Below are positions 26,785 through 34,888 of a DNA stretch of 48,170 nt, one piece after another. Position numbers and translations under genes: made by a program. The stretch covers positions 1 through 48,170 of the forward strand of contig JALWLE010000070.1 in assembly GCA_026996605.1 (NCBI GenBank). Reading direction: 5' to 3'. Source of the DNA: Flavobacteriales bacterium (GTDB taxonomy: Bacteria > Bacteroidota > Bacteroidia > Flavobacteriales > Flavobacteriaceae). The notes below the pieces were generated by a model, which saw only the letters and a program-made list of their open reading frames with translations, had not been told where the DNA came from and made no database searches. Position 1 is the stretch's first letter. Each line of letters begins with the position of its first letter.

Positions 26785-29547
26785 CTAATGCGCTTCATAC
26801 CAATTATCTCCTACGCCTATATCCACAATTAACGGCACCGGCAAGTCAACTACCTGTTCCATTTCGGTTTTAATGAGTTGTTTGACGTCTTCCAATTCGT
26901 TTTCGGGAACTTCAAATACCAATTCGTCATGGACTTGTAGTAGCATTTTGGTTTGATATTTTTCAGCCAATTTGTTATTTATACGAATCATCGCTTTTTT
27001 GATAATGTCAGCTGCGCTACCTTGCAAAGGCGCATTAACAGCATTGCGTTCTGCTGCCGAGCGTACTATGGCGTTACGCGAATGAATATCTTTCAAATAC
27101 CGGCGGCGTTTAAATATCGTTTCGACATAGCCCTGCTCACGAGCTTTATCTACTTGTTGTTTGATATAATCTTTAAGCGTCGGATAGGTTTCAAAATAGG
27201 TGTCTATCAACTGCTTTGACTCACTACGACTCAAACCCGTTTGCTGACTCAAACCGTGGGCGGACAAGCCGTAAATAATACCGTAATTGACACTTTTGGC
27301 ATGCGACCGTTGGGATTTAGTTACCGTTTCCAAAGGAATACCAAATACTTTGGCGGCTGTGGCGCGGTGAATATCTTCATCTTGAGCAAAGGCTTTGAGC
27401 ATTTCGGCATCGCGGCTAAATGAGGCGATTAAACGCAATTCGATTTGCGAATAATCCGCCGAAAGTAATTTGTGTCCCTTTTCGGCAACAAAAGCTTTAC
27501 GAATTTCTTTGCCCCAACGTGTACGTATCGGGATGTTTTGCAAGTTGGGATTGGTCGAACTCAAACGCCCCGTAGCCGTAATACCTTGATTAAAATGCGT
27601 ATGTATGCGCCCCGTAACCGGATTGATATATTTGGGCAAGGCATCGACATAGGTGGATTTGAGTTTGGTCAGGGACCGCCATTCCAATATTTTTTGAATA
27701 ATGGGCCGGTCGGGATATTTTTTAAGCGTTTCTTCAGAAGTTGAATATTGTCCGGTTTTGGTCTTTTTGGGTTTGCTGTCAATCTTGAGTTTTTCAAATA
27801 AGATAACTCCAAGTTGCTTAGGTGAGCCAATATTAAACTGTTCGCCGGCAAGTTCAAAAATCTTTTGTTCGAGTTGTTTGATTTCCTGTTCGAGTTGCGA
27901 ATTAATCTCTTTCAAAACCTTGACATCCAATTTGATACCGGCTAATTCCATATTTCCCAGTACTTTTATCAAAGGCATTTCAATGTTATAATATAATTGC
28001 TCGGCTCCGGAATCTTTTAGTTTGTCAAGCAACAAATTTTTTAAACGCAAACTAAGGTCGGCTTTTTGTAAGGTATAATTGATCCAATCTTGTTCGACCG
28101 CTTTCTTTTTATCAGGTTTTTTAAGTGAAATATTTAAGTAATTTTCAGCTAAAATTTCCAAGTCGTTTCGCATTTCCGGATTGAGCAAGTAGTGGATAAT
28201 CAAAATATCGATAAGCTTGCCGTTTAAGTCAATATTATTGTATTTCAACAACTTATATTCTTCTTTTAAATCATACCCGATTTTGTTTTTATCGGGATTG
28301 CTCCAAAAAGTTCTGAATTTTAACAGTTTGCTTTGCAAATTGTCCTTCATGGGAATATGATACATTTTTCCGGTATGATAACCCAATGCCAAATGATAAT
28401 CTTCTTGTTGAAAATCAAACTGTTCGGGATAAGTCATTACGGCAATTTCCGGTTGTTTTTCCAATTTTTCCAAGAGTAGTTCCAAACCCTTTTCCGTGTC
28501 AATACTTTGGTAAAAATGATCCGGTGTGTTTTGCACAGCAGTTGCTTGCGATGCACCGACATCGTCAAACAAACTATATTGTGTGCCGGCTTGCGGTGTC
28601 TGATTGTCTTGTTGATTTTCAACGAGTTCCGGTCTAAACAAGCGGTTGAATTGTTCGGCTATCCGGCGGAATTCCAGTTCTTTAAAAATGGCATTGGTTT
28701 GTTCAAAATCGGGTGTGTTAAGTTCATATTGTTTTTCGTCAAATTGAATAGGTGCATGCACGTTGATAGTCGCCAGTTTTTTAGACAATAAACCTAGTTC
28801 TTTGTTAGCTTCTACTTTTTCTTTCATTTTACCTTTGAGTTGGTCGGTGTTTTCAAAGAGCTGTTCCATAGAACCAAATTGTGCCAAAAACTTTTTAGCG
28901 GTTTTTTCACCGACACCAGGTAAGCCGGGGATATTATCGACGCTATCGCCCATCATTCCCAAGAAATCAATGACTTGTTCGGGGCGTTCCACACCGAATT
29001 TTTCTTTGACTTTTGCGACATCCCAAATTTCGATACCGTTACCCATACGCGAGGGTTTGTATAAAAATATATGTTCATCAACCAACTGTGCAAAATCTTT
29101 ATCAGCCGTAACCATATACACATCAAAACCTTCTTTTTTGGCTTGTTTGGCAAGTGTCCCGATTAAATCGTCGGCTTCCCAACCTTCGAGTTCTATCACA
29201 GGAATGTGCATGGCTTTCAATATCTGTTTAATATAAGGCACTGCCAGTTGAATGCCTTCCGGCGTTTCAAGCCGGTTTGCTTTGTAATCCTCAAACAGCT
29301 CGCTGCGTTCTTTGGAACCGCCTAAATCAAAAACTACTGCTAAATGGTCCGGTTTTTCACGGCGAATTAAGTCCATCAAAGTATTAAGAAAACCAAAGAT
29401 TGCCGACGTGTCCAATCCCTTGGAATTGATACGCGGATTTTTAATAAAAGCATAAAAAGCCCTAAAAATCAAGGCATATGCATCGAGTAAAAAAAGTTTT
29501 TTACGTATTTGTGGTTGATTGTCGTTATTGGGTGCTGTCATATGCAA
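26785..29547 (-). CDS. polA: DNA polymerase I
   Basis: A 920-residue enzyme for Okazaki fragment maturation and repair. Residues 17-300 are the 5'-nuclease (FLLDAYALIFRAFYAF, VTADKDFAQLV, GDSVDNIPGLPGVGEKTA). Residues about 345-510 occupy the 3'-5' exonuclease position. The polymerase domain follows with motif A LLSADYSQIELR (694-705), the O-helix RSHAKSVNYGIIYG (747-760) and motif C QVHDELVFEV. The exonuclease carboxylates of E. coli Pol I seem replaced: the DTE of motif I aligns with MTY, Asp424 with Glu, and Asp501 with Lys. The O-helix has Tyr755 where E. coli has Phe762. Both points are from hand alignment. Confidence 0.97.
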   Translation of the reverse strand: MHMTAPNNDNQPQIRKKLFLLDAYALIFRAFYAFIKNPRINSKGLDTSAIFGFLNTLMDLIRREKPDHLAVVFDLGGSKERSELFEDYKANRLETPEGIQLAVPYIKQILKAMHIPVIELEGWEADDLIGTLAKQAKKEGFDVYMVTADKDFAQLVDEHIFLYKPSRMGNGIEIWDVAKVKEKFGVERPEQVIDFLGMMGDSVDNIPGLPGVGEKTAKKFLAQFGSMEQLFENTDQLKGKMKEKVEANKELGLLSKKLATINVHAPIQFDEKQYELNTPDFEQTNAIFKELEFRRIAEQFNRLFRPELVENQQDNQTPQAGTQYSLFDDVGASQATAVQNTPDHFYQSIDTEKGLELLLEKLEKQPEIAVMTYPEQFDFQQEDYHLALGYHTGKMYHIPMKDNLQSKLLKFRTFWSNPDKNKIGYDLKEEYKLLKYNNIDLNGKLIDILIIHYLLNPEMRNDLEILAENYLNISLKKPDKKKAVEQDWINYTLQKADLSLRLKNLLLDKLKDSGAEQLYYNIEMPLIKVLGNMELAGIKLDVKVLKEINSQLEQEIKQLEQKIFELAGEQFNIGSPKQLGVILFEKLKIDSKPKKTKTGQYSTSEETLKKYPDRPIIQKILEWRSLTKLKSTYVDALPKYINPVTGRIHTHFNQGITATGRLSSTNPNLQNIPIRTRWGKEIRKAFVAEKGHKLLSADYSQIELRLIASFSRDAEMLKAFAQDEDIHRATAAKVFGIPLETVTKSQRSHAKSVNYGIIYGLSAHGLSQQTGLSRSESKQLIDTYFETYPTLKDYIKQQVDKAREQGYVETIFKRRRYLKDIHSRNAIVRSAAERNAVNAPLQGSAADIIKKAMIRINNKLAEKYQTKMLLQVHDELVFEVPENELEDVKQLIKTEMEQVVDLPVPLIVDIGVGDNWYEAH

Positions 29548-29643
29548 TTGTTATTATATATAAAAATATTTTTTCAAGATACAAAATAGAAAAATATAAT
29601 CTTATTTTCATACAATGTATGAAAAAATCTATTGTACAATATT

Positions 29644-30819
29644 TTATTTTATATTGGTAATCAGCCTTCTTTTGTAGTTTTTATATGCTTGTTGTTCAGC
29701 TAAAAAATAATAGATGACAAAAAAAGCAAAGTACATAACTTGTGATTTTTGTCGCATAATAATTCCCAAATTAGACATTAAAAATGTCAATGCAAAAGTT
29801 GCTAACAAAAAAGTTATGCCGGACATTTTAACCATATATGGTGCTTTTCTAAAAAATTTAATAAATCTCCAATTTAAAATTTTAAAAAAAATTAATAAAT
29901 ACAATAAGTTTTCAAACGAAATAATAAAACCAATAGGGTTAGGTGCATCGATAAATAAAGGGCGAAACCAAAACGTAAAAAACTTAAATGGTAATGAGTA
30001 ATTGTTCATATCAACCCCCGAACCCGATGATGCTGAAAGACGTTCTGATTGCAATTCGGAATAATTCATAAAATCTTGGGTCAAATTTTCAGAATTTTCC
30101 AGATTGACCATTTTTAAAATTGTATCACTGGCAACAGCCAAAAAACCAATCATTAATAAAATAACCATTAATTTAATCGTTGGATTAATTTTTTCACGCC
30201 CTCTCAAATAGCCAAACGTAATCCCAACCATAACAAATAGCATTACATGAGGCCGAACCATATAAACCAAAAATGCTCCTAAACTCAATAGAAACCATCT
30301 ATTAATAGGTTTTTTAATGGCATAAGCAACCATCATTAAACCGAGAAAAATAACAGCACCTTTTCCCAATGAAGCTGTCCAAAAATGCATATTAGGCAAA
30401 AACAACAATAAAGTTAAAAAATCAAGTCCGAAAATCTTAATTTTATAAGGAATGTTTTCTCTAAAAAAAAGATAAGCAAACACAAAACCCAAATACCCAA
30501 ACCACGAGAATAGCAACATAGTTCCTGCGTATGATAAACCCAGTTTGACAAATGGTATTGCTATAAATGTAATAAATGGTGTAGTGGTTTCAAAAAAATC
30601 TAACCAGTAATCACTTTGTGTAACCGATAAAAAATAGTAATGCTTTGAATCGGAAGGACGAAACATAGCATAAGTAAAATAGGTTAAAAAAAACAATAAA
30701 TGATAAAAGTATAATTTGTTCATTAATCCGGTATTGAAAAAACGATGCCGGTTTTTAAAAAACTTAAAAATCAATTGGTTAATTGAAAAACTTAATATCA
30801 ATATAATAAGTATGTCCAT
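29644..30819 (-). CDS. Multi-pass membrane protein, possible polysaccharide polymerase
   Basis: A 391-residue protein with about ten hydrophobic segments. The pattern PNMHFWTASLGKGAVIFLGLMMV followed by FLVYMVRPHVMLFVMVGITFGYLRG resembles EpsG/Wzy-type polymerase cores, where a conserved RPH-like motif sits in a helix pair. No specific family could be assigned with certainty. It starts 3 bases after the GNAT gene stop, so the two are co-transcribed. A role in making an exopolysaccharide with the acetyltransferase partner is inference. Between it and polA are 96 AT-rich bases. Confidence 0.6.
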   Translation of the reverse strand: MDILIILILSFSINQLIFKFFKNRHRFFNTGLMNKLYFYHLLFFLTYFTYAMFRPSDSKHYYFLSVTQSDYWLDFFETTTPFITFIAIPFVKLGLSYAGTMLLFSWFGYLGFVFAYLFFRENIPYKIKIFGLDFLTLLLFLPNMHFWTASLGKGAVIFLGLMMVAYAIKKPINRWFLLSLGAFLVYMVRPHVMLFVMVGITFGYLRGREKINPTIKLMVILLMIGFLAVASDTILKMVNLENSENLTQDFMNYSELQSERLSASSGSGVDMNNYSLPFKFFTFWFRPLFIDAPNPIGFIISFENLLYLLIFFKILNWRFIKFFRKAPYMVKMSGITFLLATFALTFLMSNLGIIMRQKSQVMYFAFFVIYYFLAEQQAYKNYKRRLITNIK

Positions 30820-30822
30820 ATA

Positions 30823-31752
30823 TTAGAATAATTCTAAATCGCCCAAACTATAATGCCAATTGTCTATTTGTTGTGCGATTTTCCATAGATCATTATCGCC
30901 TGTCAAATCTTTAAAGGTTAAAATCGGACCAAAATTACCGTATAATTGCAATTTAAACAAATCTTTATCAGCTAATGTTATTATAGCACACCGGTTTTTA
31001 AGAGCTTCACTTAATAGTATTTGTCTTATTTTTTTTCTATCTTTTTTTGTCGGGTTGATAAATTCGGATATACGTAACTCTTTAAAAAAACGATGTTTTT
31101 TGACATAATAAGCCATGTAAAAATCGGGGGTTGCAACAATATTATAGCTTTGCATCGGATTATTTTGATAACGCCATTGCAGGTATTCCGTAGATTTAGG
31201 GGTAAAAAGTTTTCCGCTTTGTTGCAAATCCTCGTTGTATTTTCGGGTCAAAATATCGAGCTTTGAAAAATCATTAATAAAACTTGTTTTGTGAGAAAAT
31301 ATTAATGCCGGTTGTAAAAAGACCGGTATCACAGCCGTTTTAATTTTTCCGATTATTTGCCATCCCATTTTTAAATATCCCGGACGACTGTTATCATTAG
31401 GGGTATTAAACACAAAGCATTCAGACTTATCAGCTATTTGATCTAAAGCCGCTAAAGTCAATTTTTTAAATATGCCTTGACGTTGAAAGTCAGGGTGCGT
31501 TGCGGTATCGACTGCGCGGTATGCTTGCCAAACCTTTTGATTTATTTGCCAACGCCATTGCATAAAAGCTCTCACTCCGGCAATACGCTGATCTTCCTCG
31601 GCAACAAGCACTACGGAAGCCCCAAATGGATTGTCTAGATGTTTATATTGCCAAGTCCGCTCGGTTTTTTTAATCAAACTTTCACCCAATCCGGCTTTTA
31701 AAACATCAATTATTTTGATGTTATCTTCTACTTTTGCCGGTCTAATTTGCAT
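30823..31752 (-). CDS. GNAT-fold acyltransferase
   Basis: A 309-residue protein with an N-terminal GNAT domain: IRPAKVEDNIKIIDVL at the start, VLVAEEDQRIAGVRAFM, and the acyl-CoA-binding turn VDTATHPDFQRQGIFKKL (RQGIF in place of RGxGxG/A). ECFVFNTPNDNSRPGYLKMGW follows. The C-terminal half (from about 165) is less typical and may be a second, degenerate GNAT domain. Similar proteins occur in surface-polysaccharide clusters. Its own TAAATTTG box lies 24 bases upstream. The acceptor is unknown. Confidence 0.78.
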   Translation of the reverse strand: MQIRPAKVEDNIKIIDVLKAGLGESLIKKTERTWQYKHLDNPFGASVVLVAEEDQRIAGVRAFMQWRWQINQKVWQAYRAVDTATHPDFQRQGIFKKLTLAALDQIADKSECFVFNTPNDNSRPGYLKMGWQIIGKIKTAVIPVFLQPALIFSHKTSFINDFSKLDILTRKYNEDLQQSGKLFTPKSTEYLQWRYQNNPMQSYNIVATPDFYMAYYVKKHRFFKELRISEFINPTKKDRKKIRQILLSEALKNRCAIITLADKDLFKLQLYGNFGPILTFKDLTGDNDLWKIAQQIDNWHYSLGDLELF

Positions 31753-31775
31753 GTTTATATTTTTGAGTTCTTTTG

Positions 31776-31783
31776 CAAATTTA
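31776..31783 (-). promoter_or_regulatory. -7 box for the GNAT gene
   Basis: The minus strand reads TAAATTTG, an exact TAnnTTTG match 24 bases before the ATG at 31752. No -33 box was found. Confidence 0.4.
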
Positions 31784-31846
31784 GTAATTATTGTTCATGA
31801 AGTAAAAAATGAAAAAAAACAGATTTTTACTTTTAATAAAAAATTC

Positions 31847-32671
31847 TTACAACATTTTCAAAAAATCCACTTCTTTTTTTGTCAAATGTCTCCAATGCCC
31901 GCGTTTTAAATCCTTTTTGGTCAATCCGGCAAATAAGACACGATCAAGTTTGATGACATCATAGCCCAAATGTTCAAAAATACGTCGCACAATACGATTG
32001 CGACCCGAATGTATTTTAACCCCTACTTCATTATGTGGCGCTCCTTTGACAAAAGAAATATCATCAACTTGAATGACACCATCTTCCAGTTTTAAACCGT
32101 CTTTGATTTTTTCCATATCAGAGGGTTTTAAATTTTTGTCGAGTTTGACATGGTAAATTTTTTCAACTTGATGCTTCGGATGCGTGAGTTTTTTGGCCAA
32201 ATCGCCATCATTGGTAAAAAGTAAGACCCCGGTAGTATTGCGGTCTAATCTGCCCACAGGATAAATACGAACCGGTGCTGATTTTTCAACCAGTTCCATA
32301 ACGGTTTTTCGACCTTTATCATCTTCCGTCGTGGTAATAAAATTTTTAGGTTTGTTGAGTAAAACATAAACTTTCTTTTCCGGTCTAATTGTTTCACCAT
32401 TAAACTGTACTTTGTCGCCGGGTTTAACTTTATAGCCCATTTCGGTAATAATATCTCCATTGACACTTACAGCTCCTATTTTAATTAAATTATCCGCTTC
32501 GCGACGTGATGCAATACCGGCGTGTGCCAAATATTTATTAAGTCGCATGCTACCATCTGTTTTAGGTATATTTTTAGATTTTGAAGTCTTTTTTTGATAA
32601 CGCGGTTTGTAGTTTTTTGATTTAAAATCTTTTTTAGGTCCGGTATGTTTTTGTGATGTTTTCTTTTTCAT
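31847..32671 (-). CDS. rluB: 23S rRNA pseudouridine synthase, RluB type
   Basis: A 274-residue protein. The first 40 residues are a lysine-rich tail. An S4 RNA-binding domain follows (RLNKYLAHAGIASRREADNLI, residues about 43-63 onward). The catalytic domain has the aspartate in YPVGRLDRNTTGVLLFTNDG and the terminal GRNRIVRRIFEHLGYDVIKLDRV. RluB/RluE/RsuA members isomerise specific uridines; RluB is the best guess given length and S4 domain. A TATCTTTG box lies 80 bases upstream. It leads the minus-strand run toward polA. Confidence 0.9.
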   Translation of the reverse strand: MKKKTSQKHTGPKKDFKSKNYKPRYQKKTSKSKNIPKTDGSMRLNKYLAHAGIASRREADNLIKIGAVSVNGDIITEMGYKVKPGDKVQFNGETIRPEKKVYVLLNKPKNFITTTEDDKGRKTVMELVEKSAPVRIYPVGRLDRNTTGVLLFTNDGDLAKKLTHPKHQVEKIYHVKLDKNLKPSDMEKIKDGLKLEDGVIQVDDISFVKGAPHNEVGVKIHSGRNRIVRRIFEHLGYDVIKLDRVLFAGLTKKDLKRGHWRHLTKKEVDFLKML

Positions 32672-32751
32672 TTTCTTATTGATGATTTGTTGATATGATT
32701 ATTTGATGAGTTAATGATAACATTACAAACATTCAGTTAAATAATCCGGTG

Positions 32752-32759
32752 CAAAGATA
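32752..32759 (-). promoter_or_regulatory. Possible -7 box for rluB
   Basis: The minus strand reads TATCTTTG, an exact TAnnTTTG match 80 bases before the rluB ATG. No -33 partner was seen at the right distance. Confidence 0.4.
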
Positions 32760-32820
32760 TGACAATTTGACATAACCGAACGGCTTTATGCTTTTAAATT
32801 ATCCTGTGGCATATTTATTG

Positions 32821-32828
32821 TAAATTTG
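32821..32828 (+). promoter_or_regulatory. -7 box for the thioredoxin-glutaredoxin gene
   Basis: TAAATTTG lies 23 bases before the ATG at 32852. A -33 TTTG is not evident. Confidence 0.45.
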
Positions 32829-32851
32829 TCGTTGAAAATGACAATTGCATT

Positions 32852-33424
32852 ATGAATTTTATAGACGTTAAGGATTATCAGGACATTGTAAAGGATAAGG
32901 ATAGCAAAAAATATATTTTGATTTATAAAAAAGGTACATCAAATTCTGATTGTGCCTATGATGCTTTAAAGGAAGTAAAAGGCGGCAAAGTTTTTACGGT
33001 TGATGTTAATAATGTCAGAAATGTACATCAACATTACGGAGTTACAGCAGTACCTTCATTGGTAGTGGTAAATAACGGAACTGTAGAAAATATTATCAAG
33101 GGGTGTCAAACTCCTAATTATTTCGATCAAATTATTCACGAAAAAAAAGCCGCTTATGCGTCGTCAAATAATGGGCAAACACAAAAACGTGTAATAGTTT
33201 ATTCGACACCGAGCTGTCCGTATTGTAACAAACTTAAACAATATTTGACCAAGCACGGTATTAAATTTACCGATATTAATGTGGCAACTAATCAACAGGC
33301 TGCCGCTGAGATGGTTCGCAAAAGCGGTCAACGCGGTGTACCGCAAACAGATATTAACGGTCAAATCATTATAGGTTTTGATACCCCGAAATTAAGCAGA
33401 ATATTGAATATACCAACTGAATAA
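32852..33424 (+). CDS. Thioredoxin-like/glutaredoxin fusion protein
   Basis: A 190-residue cytoplasmic protein with two redox-fold halves. Residues about 1-98 have a thioredoxin-like pattern: strand YILIYKKG, then strand KVFTVDVNN and a cis-proline loop VTAVPSLVVVNNG. The CxxC active site is missing; only one cysteine (Cys34, in TSNSDCAYDAL) stands near that place. Residues about 112-188 are a normal glutaredoxin with CPYC at 122-125 and the cis-proline loop QRGVPQTDI. It is followed after 21 bases by a lone groES. A monothiol or bacilliredoxin-like role for the first half is possible, but I cannot decide it. Confidence 0.8.
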   Translation: MNFIDVKDYQDIVKDKDSKKYILIYKKGTSNSDCAYDALKEVKGGKVFTVDVNNVRNVHQHYGVTAVPSLVVVNNGTVENIIKGCQTPNYFDQIIHEKKAAYASSNNGQTQKRVIVYSTPSCPYCNKLKQYLTKHGIKFTDINVATNQQAAAEMVRKSGQRGVPQTDINGQIIIGFDTPKLSRILNIPTE

Positions 33425-33445
33425 ATAACTAAAAACTGAAAAAAT

Positions 33446-33733
33446 ATGAGAGAATTACAACCTTTAAATGAAAATGTGTTATTGGAATTAACCGATGAAT
33501 TTACCGAAGAAAAAACTCCTTCGGGCATCATTATTCCTGATAGTGCCAAAGAAAAACCCTCTTTGGGACGTGTCTTGGCATTAGGTAATATTGAAGATGC
33601 TGCCGTAAATCCCGGCGATGTAGTAATGTATAAAAAATTTGCCGGTAACAAAGTAGAATTAGACGGCAAAGAATATTTGATTTTACCTTATGCTGACATT
33701 TTGGCTAAAATTAGTGAAGTAGATAGTATTTAA
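33446..33733 (+). CDS. GroES-like co-chaperonin, not linked to groEL
   Basis: A 95-residue protein with the chaperonin-10 fold. The GroEL-binding mobile loop is kept (EEKTPSGIIIPDSAKEKP), as are GRVLALG, VNPGDVVMYKKFAG and the C-terminal YLILPYADILAKI. It differs from the usual flavobacterial GroES in its acidic N-terminus (RELQPLNENVLLEL) and there is no groEL next to it. It may be a second GroES working with the main GroEL, or have another partner. It follows the thioredoxin-glutaredoxin gene by 21 bases and ends at a strong terminator. Confidence 0.85.
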   Translation: MRELQPLNENVLLELTDEFTEEKTPSGIIIPDSAKEKPSLGRVLALGNIEDAAVNPGDVVMYKKFAGNKVELDGKEYLILPYADILAKISEVDSI

Positions 33734-33757
33734 GCTACAATAATTTTTTTATTTTAC

Positions 33758-33792
33758 AAAAAAACAGCACGATTTGGTCGTGCTGTTTTTTT
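33758..33792. terminator. Bidirectional terminator between the GroES-like gene and ssb
   Basis: A perfect 15-bp stem, A7CAGCACGA at 33758-33772 and TCGTGCTGT7 at 33778-33792, with a 5-base loop. Runs of seven A and seven T on either side let it stop both convergent genes. Confidence 0.9.
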
Positions 33793-33836
33793 GTATGAAT
33801 TACTGTTAATGTTCTCAACTAATTCTCAAACCAGTA

Positions 33837-34181
33837 TTAAGAATTGGTTTTATTTCCCAATAACAAGATTTCATTGACCAAGACTTCGGTAATATAGCGT
33901 CTTTGGCCGTCTTTGGTTTCATAACTGCGATTGGTTAGTTTGCCTTCAATGGCAACTTCTTTACCTTTATCGACATAATTTTCAATGATTTCGGCGGTTT
34001 TACCCCAAGCCACCAAATTGTGCCAATAGGTTTGTGTGATGCGCTCACCGTCTTTATTGGTATAAATTTCATTGGTTGCGATTGAAAAATTGGCAACTTT
34101 ACGGCCGTTTTCCAATGTTTTGATTTCAGGAACTTGTCCTACATTTCCGATTAATTTTACACTGTTTCTTAAAGTACTCAT
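33837..34181 (-). CDS. ssb: Short single-stranded DNA-binding protein
   Basis: A 114-residue OB-fold protein: TLRNSVKLIGNVGQVPEIKT, VANFSIATNE, YWHNLVAWGKTAEIIENYV and VAIEGKLTNRSYETKDGQRR. It binds single-stranded DNA in replication, recombination or repair. It ends soon after the OB fold (EILLLGNKTNS) and lacks the glycine-rich linker and acidic DDDIPF-type tip that recruits partner proteins. Such short paralogues exist in flavobacteria, from memory, so the full-length SSB is probably elsewhere. In other genomes ssb adjoins gldE/gldD, which is not so here. Confidence 0.9.
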   Translation of the reverse strand: MSTLRNSVKLIGNVGQVPEIKTLENGRKVANFSIATNEIYTNKDGERITQTYWHNLVAWGKTAEIIENYVDKGKEVAIEGKLTNRSYETKDGQRRYITEVLVNEILLLGNKTNS

Positions 34182-34259
34182 AATAATTAAATTTTAAAGG
34201 TTAATAAATAAATTCAAACTAATGTACATCGATTCAAACTCTCGATTGATTTGATATTG

Positions 34260-34267
34260 CAAATGTA
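34260..34267 (-). promoter_or_regulatory. Possible -7 box for ssb
   Basis: The minus strand reads TACATTTG, a TAnnTTTG match 79 bases before the ssb ATG. Confidence 0.35.
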
Positions 34268-34633
34268 TGGCGGCGACCAAAATTTATTCGGTTCATAAAC
34301 ATTTACTTACGAAAATTATCATTTGTAAATATTTGATATCGTTTATATATTTGATAATAAGATTATTATTAAAGTTTATTATTTCTATTGACTTTGCTTA
34401 TAATTTTATTGTATGGTGTTTTAAAGAATATTTTTATACATTATAATTCTACTTCTTAATCTAAAAATTAAAGAAGTTCAATTCTAAAGGTTTTCCCTTA
34501 TAAAAAATCAAGGTAATATCCCATTGATTAGTACTTTAATAAGATATAGTTTTGTTGTTATCAACAAAACCTAAAAGAATTTTAATAATTTAAAATGAGT
34601 AGTTTTTATCTGTTTATATTTTATTTTAATGTT

Positions 34634-34749
34634 ATGGTTCCCAACTATTGTCGGGATAACCTTTGATGATCAAAAAAATTATTTCTCCCGACAAAAATCG
34701 GGACAGGTTTAGTTGTGTTTAATAATTATTTTAATCATGTTAGTTTCAT
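34634..34749 (+). repeat. Fold-back intergenic repeat, copy C
   Basis: This 116-base stretch runs from ATGGTTCCC to GTTAGTTTCAT and is the most complete copy with 3651-3763. Arms ATGATCAAAAAAATTAT and AATTATTTTAATCATG can pair. A second inner stem is TCCCGACAAAAATCGGGA. The ends are not clean inverted repeats and I could not find a certain target duplication. Confidence 0.75.
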
Positions 34750-34880
34750 TTTTTTGAAATGGTTTACTTTATAGAATATTCAATAATTGAATTTAAAAAA
34801 ATGTGTGTTGTTAAAAATTCATAAAATTAGGTTTTTGGTTATGTATAAAGAATGGCGACATATAATTTCAAATCTTTTTG

Positions 34881-34888
34881 TAAATTTG
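34881..34888 (+). promoter_or_regulatory. -7 box for the histidine kinase
   Basis: TAAATTTG lies 24 bases before the ATG at 34913, the usual distance in this window. This supports 34913 as the start rather than the upstream 34787. A -33 box is not clear. Confidence 0.5.

Noticed and set aside
28763-29236. 157-codon open frame on the plus strand
   Set aside because: It lies fully antisense inside polA's 5'-nuclease region, has no promoter box, and its serine-proline-rich product looks like the reverse reading of the gene.
33446-33733. First gene of a groES-groEL operon
   Set aside because: A strong bidirectional terminator and a convergent ssb gene follow; no groEL is present in the window.
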